Positions 1 through 7,621 of a stretch of DNA of 50,438 nt are shown here, one piece after another; position 1 is the stretch's first letter, and each line of letters starts with the position of its first letter. The DNA is taken from the NCBI GenBank assembly GCA_902464495.1, contig CABQJK010000013.1, forward strand, positions 1-50,438, written 5' to 3'. The position numbers and the translations under genes are program-made. The notes below the pieces were generated by a model. It worked only from the letters and a program-made list of their open reading frames with translations. It was not told the origin of the DNA and ran no database searches. Source of the DNA: an uncultured Collinsella sp. (GTDB lineage Bacteria > Actinomycetota > Coriobacteriia > Coriobacteriales > Coriobacteriaceae).

Positions 1-2
1 GC

Positions 3-140
3 GCCATTGGCTACCTCGACCGTCGCGGCGCCTTCCTCATTTCCAAGTCGAGCGAGCGCGCCTGCGAGTTCTTTGGCATCTCCAAGTACAGCTTCTATAG
101 CTACCTCAATGAGGCCAAGGCGGCGGCCGACGACAAGTAG
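3..140 (+). CDS. C-terminal end of a YheO/DauR-type transcriptional regulator (partial)
   Basis: The reading frame enters from the left edge and stops at TAG 138-140, giving the last 45 residues of a protein. The segment GAFLISKSSERACEFFGISK followed by YSFYSYLNEAK aligns by eye with the C-terminal DNA-binding helix-turn-helix of the second regulator in this window at 19594-20250 (GVFMLKGAVACAATALGISE, then PSVYRYLQKVR). In that family a PAS-like YheO domain precedes this helix-turn-helix; here it would lie outside the window. It is therefore probably a paralogue of the purine-operon regulator. Its target cannot be seen. Confidence 0.6.
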   Translation, partial: AIGYLDRRGAFLISKSSERACEFFGISKYSFYSYLNEAKAAADDK

Positions 141-263
141 GCACTCGCCTAGATTGCCCCTCCCCTTTTGGGCGCGAGTTCTGGAAAGCATGAATCCAAG
201 ACCGAGCCGCTTGGAAAGTTCCATATAATCGGTGTCATTAGTATTTCGAAAGGGTGGAACAGA

Positions 264-1250
264 ATGGCGTTGAGCAAGGCATCATGCACCGGTCGCGGAT
301 TGATTCCGGCAATTGGTGGACATGTGCACCGCATGTTCGATGAGGGTGAAGACGACCTGTTTTCGCTGAGCCTTGACGACGTGATGGATGATCGCCCGTG
401 GACCGCCGACGAACTCATGGGCGGCGGGGCTCGCCCGTCAAGCCCCAATCCCGCACTTGCGCCTAAGCCCGCATCTGCGCCGGCTCCTGCGCAGTCGCCT
501 GTTTCGACGCCCGCGTCTGCGCCCACACCCACTTCGGCGCCCACGCCCACCCCCCGCCCCGCAAGCGACCCGTCCGAGACGGCGGCGTTTCTCGCTGCAG
601 CGACGCAGGGCAAATCGGCCGACAGCACCGTTATGTACAGCGCCCGGCAGTTGCCTGTTCCTGCGGCACGCAAGCCTCCGGTCACAAGGCTCGATGAGCC
701 CGTTGCCCATCAGGTTGCCTACGATTCCTGGGCTGCAGCCGATCTGGATGAGACCTCTACCGGCATGCCGGCGCTCGACGTTCCAGTTAATCCGCTTTTT
801 GCCGCCAACACGAGCGCCGCGGGCTATGAGGGCGGTGCGGCATATTCCGATTATTCCGATGGCTATGCTGACGCCGGTCGCATCGAGACCGAGGATTATG
901 GCACCACATCGAGCGATTATCTCAACGATCCGTACGCCGCCACGCCTGCACCGGAATATGACCCGGAGGCCGCGTCCGCACCGGCGTATACCAAAAGCAC
1001 GGGCGAAGAGCGCTTCGCCGATTATTACGCCGAGGAAAAGGCGCTGCGTTTCTCGGAATTTCCGCAGGCAGTCAAGGTTGCCTTTATCGCCATTGTCATT
1101 GCCCTGCTCGGCGTCATTGCGTTTGAGGGATTCCGGCTGTTCTCCGGCCCCACCCAAGCGGAGTCGGAGACCCAGCAAAAAGAGGACGATAACGAGTATC
1201 TGGACATCAACACCCTCAAGGGCGACCCCAACGACGGAGACGATGAGTAG
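264..1250 (+). CDS. Pro/Ala-rich single-pass membrane protein of unknown function
   Basis: A 328-residue protein that I do not recognise. ATG 264 was chosen because AAAGGGTGG lies just upstream (about 249-257); an in-frame ATG at 333 is an alternative. After a short acidic N-terminal part comes a low-complexity Pro/Ala/Thr-rich linker (roughly residues 50-100), then a Tyr/Asp/Ala-rich region. One hydrophobic membrane segment (AVKVAFIAIVIALLGVIAFE) lies about 50 residues before the end, followed by an acidic tail ending DPNDGDDE. The layout suggests a protein with a long disordered N-terminal part anchored by one C-terminal helix. A -10-like TATAAT occurs at 224-229 without a clear -35. No catalytic motif is visible. 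Confidence 0.7.
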   Translation: MALSKASCTGRGLIPAIGGHVHRMFDEGEDDLFSLSLDDVMDDRPWTADELMGGGARPSSPNPALAPKPASAPAPAQSPVSTPASAPTPTSAPTPTPRPASDPSETAAFLAAATQGKSADSTVMYSARQLPVPAARKPPVTRLDEPVAHQVAYDSWAAADLDETSTGMPALDVPVNPLFAANTSAAGYEGGAAYSDYSDGYADAGRIETEDYGTTSSDYLNDPYAATPAPEYDPEAASAPAYTKSTGEERFADYYAEEKALRFSEFPQAVKVAFIAIVIALLGVIAFEGFRLFSGPTQAESETQQKEDDNEYLDINTLKGDPNDGDDE

Positions 1251-1340
1251 CGAGAGCTGAAGGCTGCCGCAGGATCCCGCATCCAGCACCGGCTTCTAAG
1301 TGCTGCCTTGTCATCCAGCTACACTTTTGCTGATAATTTG

Positions 1341-1440
1341 CCTATCGAATTTGACACTTTTCCGAAGTTATAAGGTGCCTATCTTCGACACTTTTCCGTA
1401 CTTTTACACGGGAGATTTCGACACCTTTTCGGATTTAAGC
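1341..1440. repeat. Three direct repeats of TTCGACACTTTTCCG type, possible insertion-sequence end remnant
   Basis: Three related copies of TT(C/T)GACAC(T/C)TTTCCG occur: near 1351-1365, 1384-1398 and, more degenerate, 1417-1432. The first two are also both preceded by CCTATC (1341-1346 and 1378-1383). Short repeated GACACTTTTCCG-like blocks at one end are typical of IS21-family elements, whose ends carry multiple transposase-binding repeats. No transposase is present, so if the idea is right this is a solo end. The assignment is inference; the repeats themselves are plain in the sequence. Confidence 0.4.
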
Positions 1441-1455
1441 CTAGCAACAGTCGGC

Positions 1456-1503
1456 GAAATCAAGCGCCGCCCGCGCGTCATTTCGCAAGCGGCGCTTGAT
1501 TTC
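1456..1503. repeat. Perfect 15-bp inverted repeat
   Basis: GAAATCAAGCGCCGC at 1456-1470 is exactly matched by its reverse complement at 1489-1503, with an 18-nt loop. It lies just after the three direct repeats and just before a terminator-like hairpin, in a stretch (1251-1650) without a gene. There is no T-run next to it, so it is not an obvious terminator. Confidence 0.75.
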
Positions 1504-1532
1504 TGTCCGTACACGTTGATAGACTCCATCGT

Positions 1533-1557
1533 GCCCGCAAGGAGCGGGCGTGTTTTA
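1533..1557 (+). terminator. Rho-independent terminator-like hairpin
   Basis: GCCCGC (1533-1538), loop AAGGA and GCGGGC (1544-1549) are followed by GTGTTTT. It points rightward and lies about 100 nt before the next gene's start, so it could end transcription entering from the left or act as an attenuator. Confidence 0.55.
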
Positions 1558-1650
1558 TCCAGAGTCGGGGTAGAGAGTTGGCTCCACGATCCCGACGCCA
1601 ACCGGCCAAGAGGCACGGTGGCCCTGCCAACATCGATGAAAGGGGTCCAT

Positions 1651-2016
1651 ATGGACAATTTCTCTGTGCGCAGCGAGCGTAACTTCCACAACCTGATCGT
1701 CAAGCCAAAACGCATGCATCTTCTGGACAAGCCGAGCGGCTACACCTCGGCTTTGGTGAAGAGCTGCCTCTCCCACCAGATGCGCTTTACCATACAGAAG
1801 CTCGAGGAGGAGCTCTGTGCTGCTGGCAACCCACATGTTCTGCAGATCAAGCTGCTCGGAGACGACTCGCGCGAGCCGTCCAACTGGAAGCTCTTCGCCG
1901 ACGGCGCATGCATCGCGAACGGATCCGGCGCCTTTGCCCGAGAGTGCTTCTGCGAGGGAGCCGAGGCATTCCTGGACCTGTGCCGCGACGCCGTACGCAC
2001 GGCCGAGCTGTACTAG
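1651..2016 (+). CDS. Small protein of unknown function
   Basis: A 121-residue soluble protein starting MDNFSVRSERNFHNLIV. ATG 1651 was chosen over further upstream in-frame starts because AAAGGGG lies 6-12 nt before it and the upstream extension runs through repeats and a terminator hairpin. The sequence has no membrane segment or signal peptide. It has scattered cysteines, an SHQMRFTIQKLEEEL helix and a C-terminal CFCEGAEAFLDLCRDAV stretch. I do not recognise the family and see no catalytic motif. It stands alone between the repeat region and a 380-nt stretch without an intact gene. Confidence 0.55.
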   Translation: MDNFSVRSERNFHNLIVKPKRMHLLDKPSGYTSALVKSCLSHQMRFTIQKLEEELCAAGNPHVLQIKLLGDDSREPSNWKLFADGACIANGSGAFARECFCEGAEAFLDLCRDAVRTAELY

Positions 2017-2247
2017 TGGAGCCAGAGGGAGTATGAGCTGTTGAGTGCGGCCCGCGGGATTGCGGGGGCGTAGGAACAGAAGCCTCATGATGGTGGCCTC
2101 GGCTGGAATGACGTATCGCTCGATAAATGATCTCAACAACGTAGCCGATGCGCCGCATTTCGCCTCAAAGGCATTGAGCGATCGGGCGGCGTCCAGCATT
2201 TCTTTGATATCCCCAATTGATTGTTCCGAGAAAGTCTCCTCATGCCC
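2017..2247 (-). other. Possible degenerate antisense gene fragment in an otherwise gene-free stretch
   Basis: The 2017-2397 stretch has no convincing intact gene. On the minus strand a frame opening just after a TGA near 2250 reads GHEETFSEQSIGDIKEMLDA, then ARSLNAFEAKCGASATLLRS and FIERYVIPAEATIMRLLFL, before losing sense as it meets the plus-strand gene. The helical, protein-like composition suggests the remnant of a truncated gene, but there is no recognised family and no ribosome binding site. Confidence 0.2.
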
Positions 2248-2397
2248 TCATAATCGCCCTTACGAGAAACTTGGACGAGACGGGCGTCCATACGCCGTCT
2301 CTAAACTAACGAGCCGTTCGCGGAAAGAACATCAGGCTAGCGTGGGCCAAAGATATACTGGTATCGTTGCAACAATTATGGAAGATCGGCATCGTCA

Positions 2398-4212
2398 ATG
2401 ACCTCCTTGAAATTCTCCAGGCGCTTCGCGCTTAGTCTGCTCGTCCCGCTGTCCGCCGCCGTAGCGCTAGCTTTGCCCTCAACCGTCCTCGCTGCGTCGG
2501 ACCCGAACCCGCCCAGCATCTCCAACATGACGTTATCCGCGACGACAGTCACGGCCGGCTCCACGCTGCATGTCGGCTACGATGTGGACGACCCCGATGG
2601 GGTGCGGTCAGTCACGCCGATAGTCGAGGTCGTCGTCGATAGCGATGACGGGGACCAGGGCAACAGCTCCCGCCTCGCCTTCCGGTCGACCGGCGACACG
2701 ACCGCGGGCTTCGATATCCCCACCTCCCCGAGCGACCGGCCCTGCAGGTACCGGATCATCGGCCTCGGCGTGACCGATAGCCTTGGATGGGTTACCGATG
2801 TCTACGACGCGGCGTATGCCGAGGAGAAGGGGCTCAACTCTCCGACCTTCGCCACCAGCCCCCTCGTCTATGAGGTGACCGAGGGGCCCGCGGACCAGAA
2901 CCCGCCGACCGTGTCCTCCGTGTCGCTCTCGAGCAGGGAGGTCGCGACCGGTGCCGACTTCCACATCTCTTGGTCCGTCGCGGACCCGGACGGCGTTCGC
3001 TCCGTTTCCCCCATACTGCAGCGGGGCTGGGAGGATAAGGACGACGGCTGCTCCGTTTCGTCGGCCTATTATCACGGAGGCTCGTCTATCGACGGGCTCG
3101 ACCTCACATTCGACAGCAATAGGATCGGAAGGCACAGGCTGATCGGCCTTTCGGTCACCGATGACCTAGGGTTCGAGACCGATGTGTACGAGAGTTCCTA
3201 CGCCAGGGCCAACGGCATCTCGGGCGCGACTTTCTCGGTTGCCGACCCGAGCGAGCTGTGCTTCGAGGTGACCGGCAGCGCGATCGACCGGAACCCGCCC
3301 ACGGTCTCGAACGTTTCCATCCCCGCGAAGAGAGTCCCTGTCGGCGGGCTCCTCCGCATCTATTGCAATGTAGGCGACGCGGACGGCGTGAAGTCTGTCT
3401 CCCCGATTCTCGGCGACCCCGGCTATGTCGAGGACCCGAACTCTGTAAAGGCCCGTAAAACGTTGAGCTGCAGCTACGATGCGGCAAGAGGCTATATCGA
3501 AATCGAGTTCCCCACGTCGCTCTCGATGGGCTCGTTTGAAATCCATGCCCTCGCGGTCCTCGACAAGACGGGTCATGAGACCTTCGTCTACAGCTCCGCC
3601 TACGCCGAGCGTAACGGCAAGACCGGCGTCCGGACCTTTGATGTCGACGACGCGGAGGACGTCACCTTCGACGTGACCGCCCCGCTGTATGCCGCCACCA
3701 AGGGCAACGGGCAGGCATATGCAAAGGGCAACGAGGACGGTCTGACCTTCCGCTTCAGCGGTCCTCTCGATGAGTTCACGCGTCTCCTCGTGGACGGAAA
3801 TGAGGCCTCCGCTGAGAACTACACCGCAACCAAGGGCAGCACGATTATCGAGCTCAAGCCGGCCTACCTGGACACGCTTGCCGCCGGCGGACACACCGTC
3901 ACGGCCGTCTGGAAGGACGGGACGGCGACCGATGCATCCTTCACCGTGGAGGGGAAGGCCCAAGGGGAGCAGGCGGGCGGCAAGACCGATGTAGATTCAC
4001 CCGGCGACAACAAAAGTGATCCTGCCACTCCTGAAAAGGACGCCGACGAGGCGTCTACAAAAAGGTCGGGACACACGACAACCGATGAACCAAAGCTCGC
4101 CGTAACCGGCGACTCCGCTTGGATGGCCAGCATCGCATTAGCCATGGCGGCCACGGCCTGCTTCGCGGCAGCGAGAAGGCTTGAGCCCAAGCAGCATAGG
4201 CACGAACAGTAG
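2398..4212 (+). CDS. Secreted sortase-anchored surface protein with three repeated Ig-like domains
   Basis: A 604-residue protein with an N-terminal signal peptide (residues 1-32, ending PSTVLA before ASDPN). Three tandem domains of about 131 residues follow, each opening with a (D/N)xNPPxxSxVS motif (residues 35, 166 and 297) and carrying a DPDGVRSVSPI-like block about 30 residues later. A fourth domain (about 430-517, LLVDGNEASAENYTATKGST then IIELKPAYL) resembles Ig-like modules common near cell-wall anchors. The C-terminus has a Thr/Asp/Glu-rich spacer, the motif LAVTG (567-571), a hydrophobic helix and a basic tail. This is a sorting signal of the LAxTG type used by class E sortases in high-GC Gram-positives. 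The sortase is not in the window. An adhesive or structural role is inference. Confidence 0.8.
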   Translation: MTSLKFSRRFALSLLVPLSAAVALALPSTVLAASDPNPPSISNMTLSATTVTAGSTLHVGYDVDDPDGVRSVTPIVEVVVDSDDGDQGNSSRLAFRSTGDTTAGFDIPTSPSDRPCRYRIIGLGVTDSLGWVTDVYDAAYAEEKGLNSPTFATSPLVYEVTEGPADQNPPTVSSVSLSSREVATGADFHISWSVADPDGVRSVSPILQRGWEDKDDGCSVSSAYYHGGSSIDGLDLTFDSNRIGRHRLIGLSVTDDLGFETDVYESSYARANGISGATFSVADPSELCFEVTGSAIDRNPPTVSNVSIPAKRVPVGGLLRIYCNVGDADGVKSVSPILGDPGYVEDPNSVKARKTLSCSYDAARGYIEIEFPTSLSMGSFEIHALAVLDKTGHETFVYSSAYAERNGKTGVRTFDVDDAEDVTFDVTAPLYAATKGNGQAYAKGNEDGLTFRFSGPLDEFTRLLVDGNEASAENYTATKGSTIIELKPAYLDTLAAGGHTVTAVWKDGTATDASFTVEGKAQGEQAGGKTDVDSPGDNKSDPATPEKDADEASTKRSGHTTTDEPKLAVTGDSAWMASIALAMAATACFAAARRLEPKQHRHEQ

Positions 4213-4394
4213 CTCAAAGCGAACTCAACTGGGAAGGGCAGATGGATAGCCGTCCTTCTCTTGCAATCAACCCAATCCGCTGAAATGCAATCAGTTAACG
4301 AGTTTTGCCAGACGCTCGGTCTCTACCCCGCTCTGGCAAGCCACCTAGCAATGAGATAATGCCCACGGCGATCAACGCAAACAAGGAGCACGCT

Positions 4395-5630
4395 ATGGCA
4401 GACAACGAGATCAAACCCTCAACGGACGGCGGCCGAGAGGAACTCGTGGCAAAACAGCTCGCATCGACCAAAATCCACCTCGCGCTCACCCAGGAGCGGG
4501 CGGACATCTCCGGCGCCATCAAGCTGCCGCTCGAGCGAATTCCCCAGCTCGGCGTGGCGTTCGCCTCGCTCCCCTCGATGTTTCGCACCGTCACTAACAC
4601 GGTGAGCGTACCCACGCTGCTCCAGGCGACTGACAAATTTGGCAACCCGCTCGATCCGTCGAAACTCAACTCGTTCAAGGACGGCAGCGGTCTCACAGGG
4701 GGCTACCGCGACGCAGTCAAGGGCTTTGGACAGGCGCGCTTCCACGTAGTCGAGGGCGACATCGCCACGAGCGTCACTCAAGTGCCTTACGACCCGACGT
4801 CGTTGTTCATGGCAGCCGCAATCGCGCAGATAAACCAAAAGCTCGACTCCATCCAGGAGTCCGTCGACGAGATGTTCGAGTACATGCGTCAGCGCGACAA
4901 GGCCAACATGCGTGGCAACCTCAAGACGCTCGCAGACATCCTCAACGGTTACGGCCTCAACTACGGCAACGCCACCTACATGGCAAACGCCCATATGAAG
5001 GTGCTCGACATCAAGCAGTCGTCCGCGCAGGACATGGAACTCTTCCGCTCGCAGGCGCAAGCGGATCTGAAAAAGAAAGGGTTCATCGAGGTGCGAGACG
5101 GCTTGGGCAGACGCCTCGACAAGGTGCTCGACTACCTCAAAGACTGCCAGCTCGCCACCTACATCCACGCGTTCTCGCTGTTCCTCGAACCCATGCTCGC
5201 CCAGAACTTCGAGCCCGCAAAGCTCGCGGACGCCACCGCGAAGATCGAGGCCGATTCGATTGCGTATCGCGAGCTCTACACCGAGTGTTACGACGCCCTC
5301 GAGGCGGGAACTGCCGACACCGTCGATGCGGCACTGCTGGGCGGCATCGCGTCCGCGGGCAAATTGCTCGGTCACGCCATCGCAAAGACCCCCGTGGGCG
5401 AACATACGCTCATCGACGAGGCACTCGAGGGTGCAGGAGAGGACATCGGCAGGTTCAACGACAGGCAATCCGAGAAACTCCTCGAGAAGCTCCATCGGGC
5501 AAAGACGCCTGACGTCGCACCGTTCAAGCAGAGCGTAATGGAAGTAGACACCCTCTACAACCGCCCCACGCAGATCGCCGTGGACGCCGAGAACGTCTAC
5601 ATCCTGCCTGCCAAGCGGCAGGAAGAGTAG
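4395..5630 (+). CDS. Conserved-looking cytoplasmic protein of unknown function with a coiled-coil segment
   Basis: A 411-residue protein starting at ATG 4395 behind AAGGAG (4384-4389). It has no signal peptide or strong membrane helix. Around residues 150-190 lies a predicted coiled coil (AQINQKLDSIQESVDEMFEY, then MRQRDKANMRG). The rest is mainly helical, with a small-residue stretch AALLGGIASAGKLLGHAIA near residue 340 that might contact membranes. No enzymatic motif is recognised. It ends 43 nt from the convergent exonuclease gene. The hairpin-poor sequence upstream gives no clue to regulation. Confidence 0.65.
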   Translation: MADNEIKPSTDGGREELVAKQLASTKIHLALTQERADISGAIKLPLERIPQLGVAFASLPSMFRTVTNTVSVPTLLQATDKFGNPLDPSKLNSFKDGSGLTGGYRDAVKGFGQARFHVVEGDIATSVTQVPYDPTSLFMAAAIAQINQKLDSIQESVDEMFEYMRQRDKANMRGNLKTLADILNGYGLNYGNATYMANAHMKVLDIKQSSAQDMELFRSQAQADLKKKGFIEVRDGLGRRLDKVLDYLKDCQLATYIHAFSLFLEPMLAQNFEPAKLADATAKIEADSIAYRELYTECYDALEAGTADTVDAALLGGIASAGKLLGHAIAKTPVGEHTLIDEALEGAGEDIGRFNDRQSEKLLEKLHRAKTPDVAPFKQSVMEVDTLYNRPTQIAVDAENVYILPAKRQEE

Positions 5631-5673
5631 TGATACGCGACAGGCCACGCGCCATGCAGACGGCCAACGCCGC

Positions 5674-6408
5674 CTATCTCCCCTCCGCCTTCAGCTTCAG
5701 CAGCAGGTCGCCCAGCTCGGGGCACTTGCTGGAAAGGCGCGTCTGAGCTCGCTCGCCCATCCCCCACCGTTGGCGGACTTCCTGGGCGCGCGGACTCACG
5801 TGATAGTCCCCCTCCATCATCTGCTTGAGCAGCTTAGCGGTCACGCGCGCATCGGCCAGGGCGCTGTGGGCGTGACCCGTCGACTCGTCGAACTCGATGC
5901 CGAACCACGTTGCCGCGTCACTCAAAGAGACGCACCCGTGGCTGCCCACGTCCATGATCGAGGTATAAAACGCCTGCAGATCGGCCCAATCCGTAGGAAA
6001 TGCGGAAAGATCGATATGCTTTGCCTGGCACTCGGTCAAAAGCTGTCGACGATCCGCCCCGCTCCAACAGACCACCTGGGCGGAGTAGCGACCGATCCAA
6101 TCGCTGAGCCTTTTGATCGCCACATAGAGCGGATCGGTCATCGCGGTATCCACAGCCGATATCCCTGTGAGCTCGCGGACGGGAAACGCAACGCCTTCGG
6201 TAAATTCCGTCTGCACAAACTGCGAGAACTCGCCCATAACGTTGCCGTGGTAATCGAGCTTGACGGCGCCGACCTCGATGATCTCATTGCGCAGTCCACG
6301 GCGCTGGCGCTGCTTTGGCACCGGCGCAAACTCAAAGTCCAGCACGATCTGGCGCGCAAAGTTCGTCGTATCGATAGCCGAGATACACGGCGTCTTTTCA
6401 GCTGACAC
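5674..6408 (-). CDS. DnaQ-like DEDDh 3'-5' exonuclease
   Basis: A 244-residue protein of the DEDDh exonuclease superfamily. Exo I is IVLDFEF (D24, E26), a middle acidic residue lies in CWSGADRRQLL (D119), and Exo III is GHAHSALADARV with the HxAxxD signature (H181, D186). Such stand-alone proteins degrade single-stranded DNA or RNA 3' ends or act as proofreading-like nucleases; the substrate here is unknown. The start is a GTG at 6406-6408 with AAAGG about 9 nt upstream. The C-terminal 50 residues lie outside the nuclease fold and are charged. It is transcribed toward the unknown protein at 4395-5630. Confidence 0.85.
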   Translation of the reverse strand: MSAEKTPCISAIDTTNFARQIVLDFEFAPVPKQRQRRGLRNEIIEVGAVKLDYHGNVMGEFSQFVQTEFTEGVAFPVRELTGISAVDTAMTDPLYVAIKRLSDWIGRYSAQVVCWSGADRRQLLTECQAKHIDLSAFPTDWADLQAFYTSIMDVGSHGCVSLSDAATWFGIEFDESTGHAHSALADARVTAKLLKQMMEGDYHVSPRAQEVRQRWGMGERAQTRLSSKCPELGDLLLKLKAEGR

Positions 6409-6666
6409 GGTGAGGGCCTTTCTCCGTCAACTGCTGCCTGTTTCACAGGCAGCTACATTGCCGTAAGGATAAGTGTCCGTGCGGACATGAAATCGCACAG
6501 TGCAGCTTTCCGGCATCCTTGCGTAAAACTGCACTTTGAGATGGTCACGTCGCTGTTATTATCGAACATATATTCGTATTTATGGCTGCAGTTTGATAGA
6601 CTGGTTATTGTTGACGGCAGTTCCATGTGCCGGGCAGCGCCCTCCATGCGACGGGAGGTGATGCCC

Positions 6667-6792
6667 ATGACCGATCTGACTGATTTTGTGAAGCTCCTGA
6701 CCGCTTTGGTCTCGCTCCTCACGGCGCTTATCGGACTTACCGAGGCACTCAAGCAGCGTACGAAGCATAAAAAGAGGGGTCGACGCCGCTAA
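6667..6792 (+). CDS. Small hydrophobic peptide, candidate type I toxin (holin-like/TxpA-like)
   Basis: A 41-residue peptide with a strong ribosome binding site (GGGAGGTG ending 6 nt before ATG 6667; an upstream ATG at 6661 overlaps it). Residues 5-28 form one hydrophobic helix (FVKLLTALVSLLTALIGLTE) followed by a very basic tail (KQRTKHKKRGRRR). This is the layout of small membrane toxins of type I systems such as TxpA/BsrG or the putative holin-like toxins. The stop codon sits inside a long hairpin (6775-6805) and a second hairpin follows (6818-6852), as in those loci where antisense RNA overlaps the 3' end. An antisense promoter cannot be proven by eye. Confidence 0.6.
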   Translation: MTDLTDFVKLLTALVSLLTALIGLTEALKQRTKHKKRGRRR

Positions 6793-6805
6793 GGCGATGA
6801 CCCCT
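6775..6805. repeat. Hairpin spanning the stop codon of the small toxin-like gene
   Basis: AGGGGTC (6775-6781) pairs with GACCCCT (6799-6805), and inside it GCC (6785-6787) pairs with GGC (6793-6795). The gene's stop codon at 6790-6792 lies in the loop. It may protect the 3' end or be the contact site for an antisense RNA. Confidence 0.65.
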
Positions 6806-6817
6806 TAATCCAAGCAA

Positions 6818-6866
6818 CGGCGCTGCCCAGCTCTTCACTACTTGGGCTGCCGTCGACCTTATTTTA
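6818..6866 (+). terminator. Imperfect hairpin followed by a T-rich tract
   Basis: CGGCGCTGCCCAG (6818-6830) pairs imperfectly with CTTGGGCTGCCG (6841-6852), then comes TCGACCTTATTTTA. It would end the toxin-like transcript. The opposite strand could carry an antisense RNA start in the same area. Confidence 0.45.
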
Positions 6867-6931
6867 CCCACGGGCGCCGGGTTTACCAAATGGATTTTCG
6901 GTAAAGGAAGCACGGCACGCCCGCAAAAACA

Positions 6932-7442
6932 CTACGCCCCAAGTGCCGCCATAGGGATCACCGCCACGCCGTCGTCGCGTGTGTAGGCAATGCTCCCCTT
7001 TCCAACCACGACCGCCAAAAACGCCGGCGCGGCATTCTGGACGGCAGGATTGGAGAGCATTTTCCTCTCCAGCGCCTTGAGATTTCTCACTCCATCGTCT
7101 GCTTTCGCATCACTCAGCTTGACCTCAATGGCTCCCCAGCGCCCGTCGTGCTCAACGATCAGATCGACCTCAAGGCCCTTCTCATCTCGGAAATAATGGA
7201 CACTGTTGTCGACACCGCCGTAGGTGGAAAGGAACACGCGCACGTCGCGCAGAACGAGGTTCTCAAAGAGCATCCCCAGCGTTTGCATATCGCCAAGCAG
7301 CCGCTCAGGGGTAACCCCCAGCAACGCCGCCGCAAGTGACGGGTCGCAGAAGTAGCGCTTGGGGAGCACGCGAACGCGGGCCTTCGAGCGTACGTACTGG
7401 CTTGCTGCCTCTTGCGCAAGCTCGTCCGAAAGCCCAAGGTTT
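6932..7442 (-). pseudogene. Truncated ATPase, DUF4143 C-terminal domain only
   Basis: The frame encodes the C-terminal domain of the common AAA ATPase/DUF4143 proteins: VLPKRYFCDPSLAAALLGVT, LFENLVLRDVRVFLSTYGG, VHYFRDEKGLEVDLIVEHDG and the PD-(D/E)XK-like AIEVKLSDAK. Complete members have about 400 residues with a Walker A ATPase domain first. Here no Walker motif exists: the frame stays sensible back to about 7440 (LGLSDELAQEAASQYVRSKA) and then runs into 23-bp tandem repeats. A GTG at 7367-7369 could start a 145-residue product, but no good ribosome binding site is seen. I read it as a 5'-deleted remnant. Confidence 0.75.
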
Positions 7443-7490
7443 GCAGGTCAACCGCCCTGTAGCACCAGCGGGCGACGCTATCCTGCGAAA

Positions 7491-7565
7491 TTACGCCATT
7501 CTCAATGCAGTTTTTACGCCGTTTTCATTGTAGGTTTTACGCCATTCTCGATGTAGGTTTTACGC
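7491..7565. repeat. 23-bp tandem repeat, three copies plus a partial one
   Basis: TTACGCC(A/G)TTCTCAATG-type units of exactly 23 bp begin at 7491, 7514 and 7537, with a partial TTACGC at 7560. The array lies at the broken 5' side of the DUF4143 remnant, so repeat expansion or recombination here may relate to the deletion. Confidence 0.8.
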
Positions 7566-7621
7566 TTGGCATCCTTGGCGCGACGCTCGCTCAACCACCT
7601 GATCACTAAATCACCCTTATT

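Noticed and set aside
149..1289. Other frames overlapping the Pro/Ala-rich membrane protein (149-685 minus, 388-1260 plus, 438-1289 minus)
   Set aside because: Arg- or Gly-rich shadows of the repetitive Pro/Ala codons; only the chosen frame has a start signal and a sensible membrane segment.
2045..2401. Plus-strand frame of 118 codons before the surface protein gene
   Set aside because: It lacks a ribosome binding site, overlaps the surface protein start in another frame and reads as low-sense sequence.
6453..6752. Minus-strand frame of 99 codons over the toxin-like gene
   Set aside because: No ribosome binding site and no protein-like features; the plus-strand peptide has a strong site.
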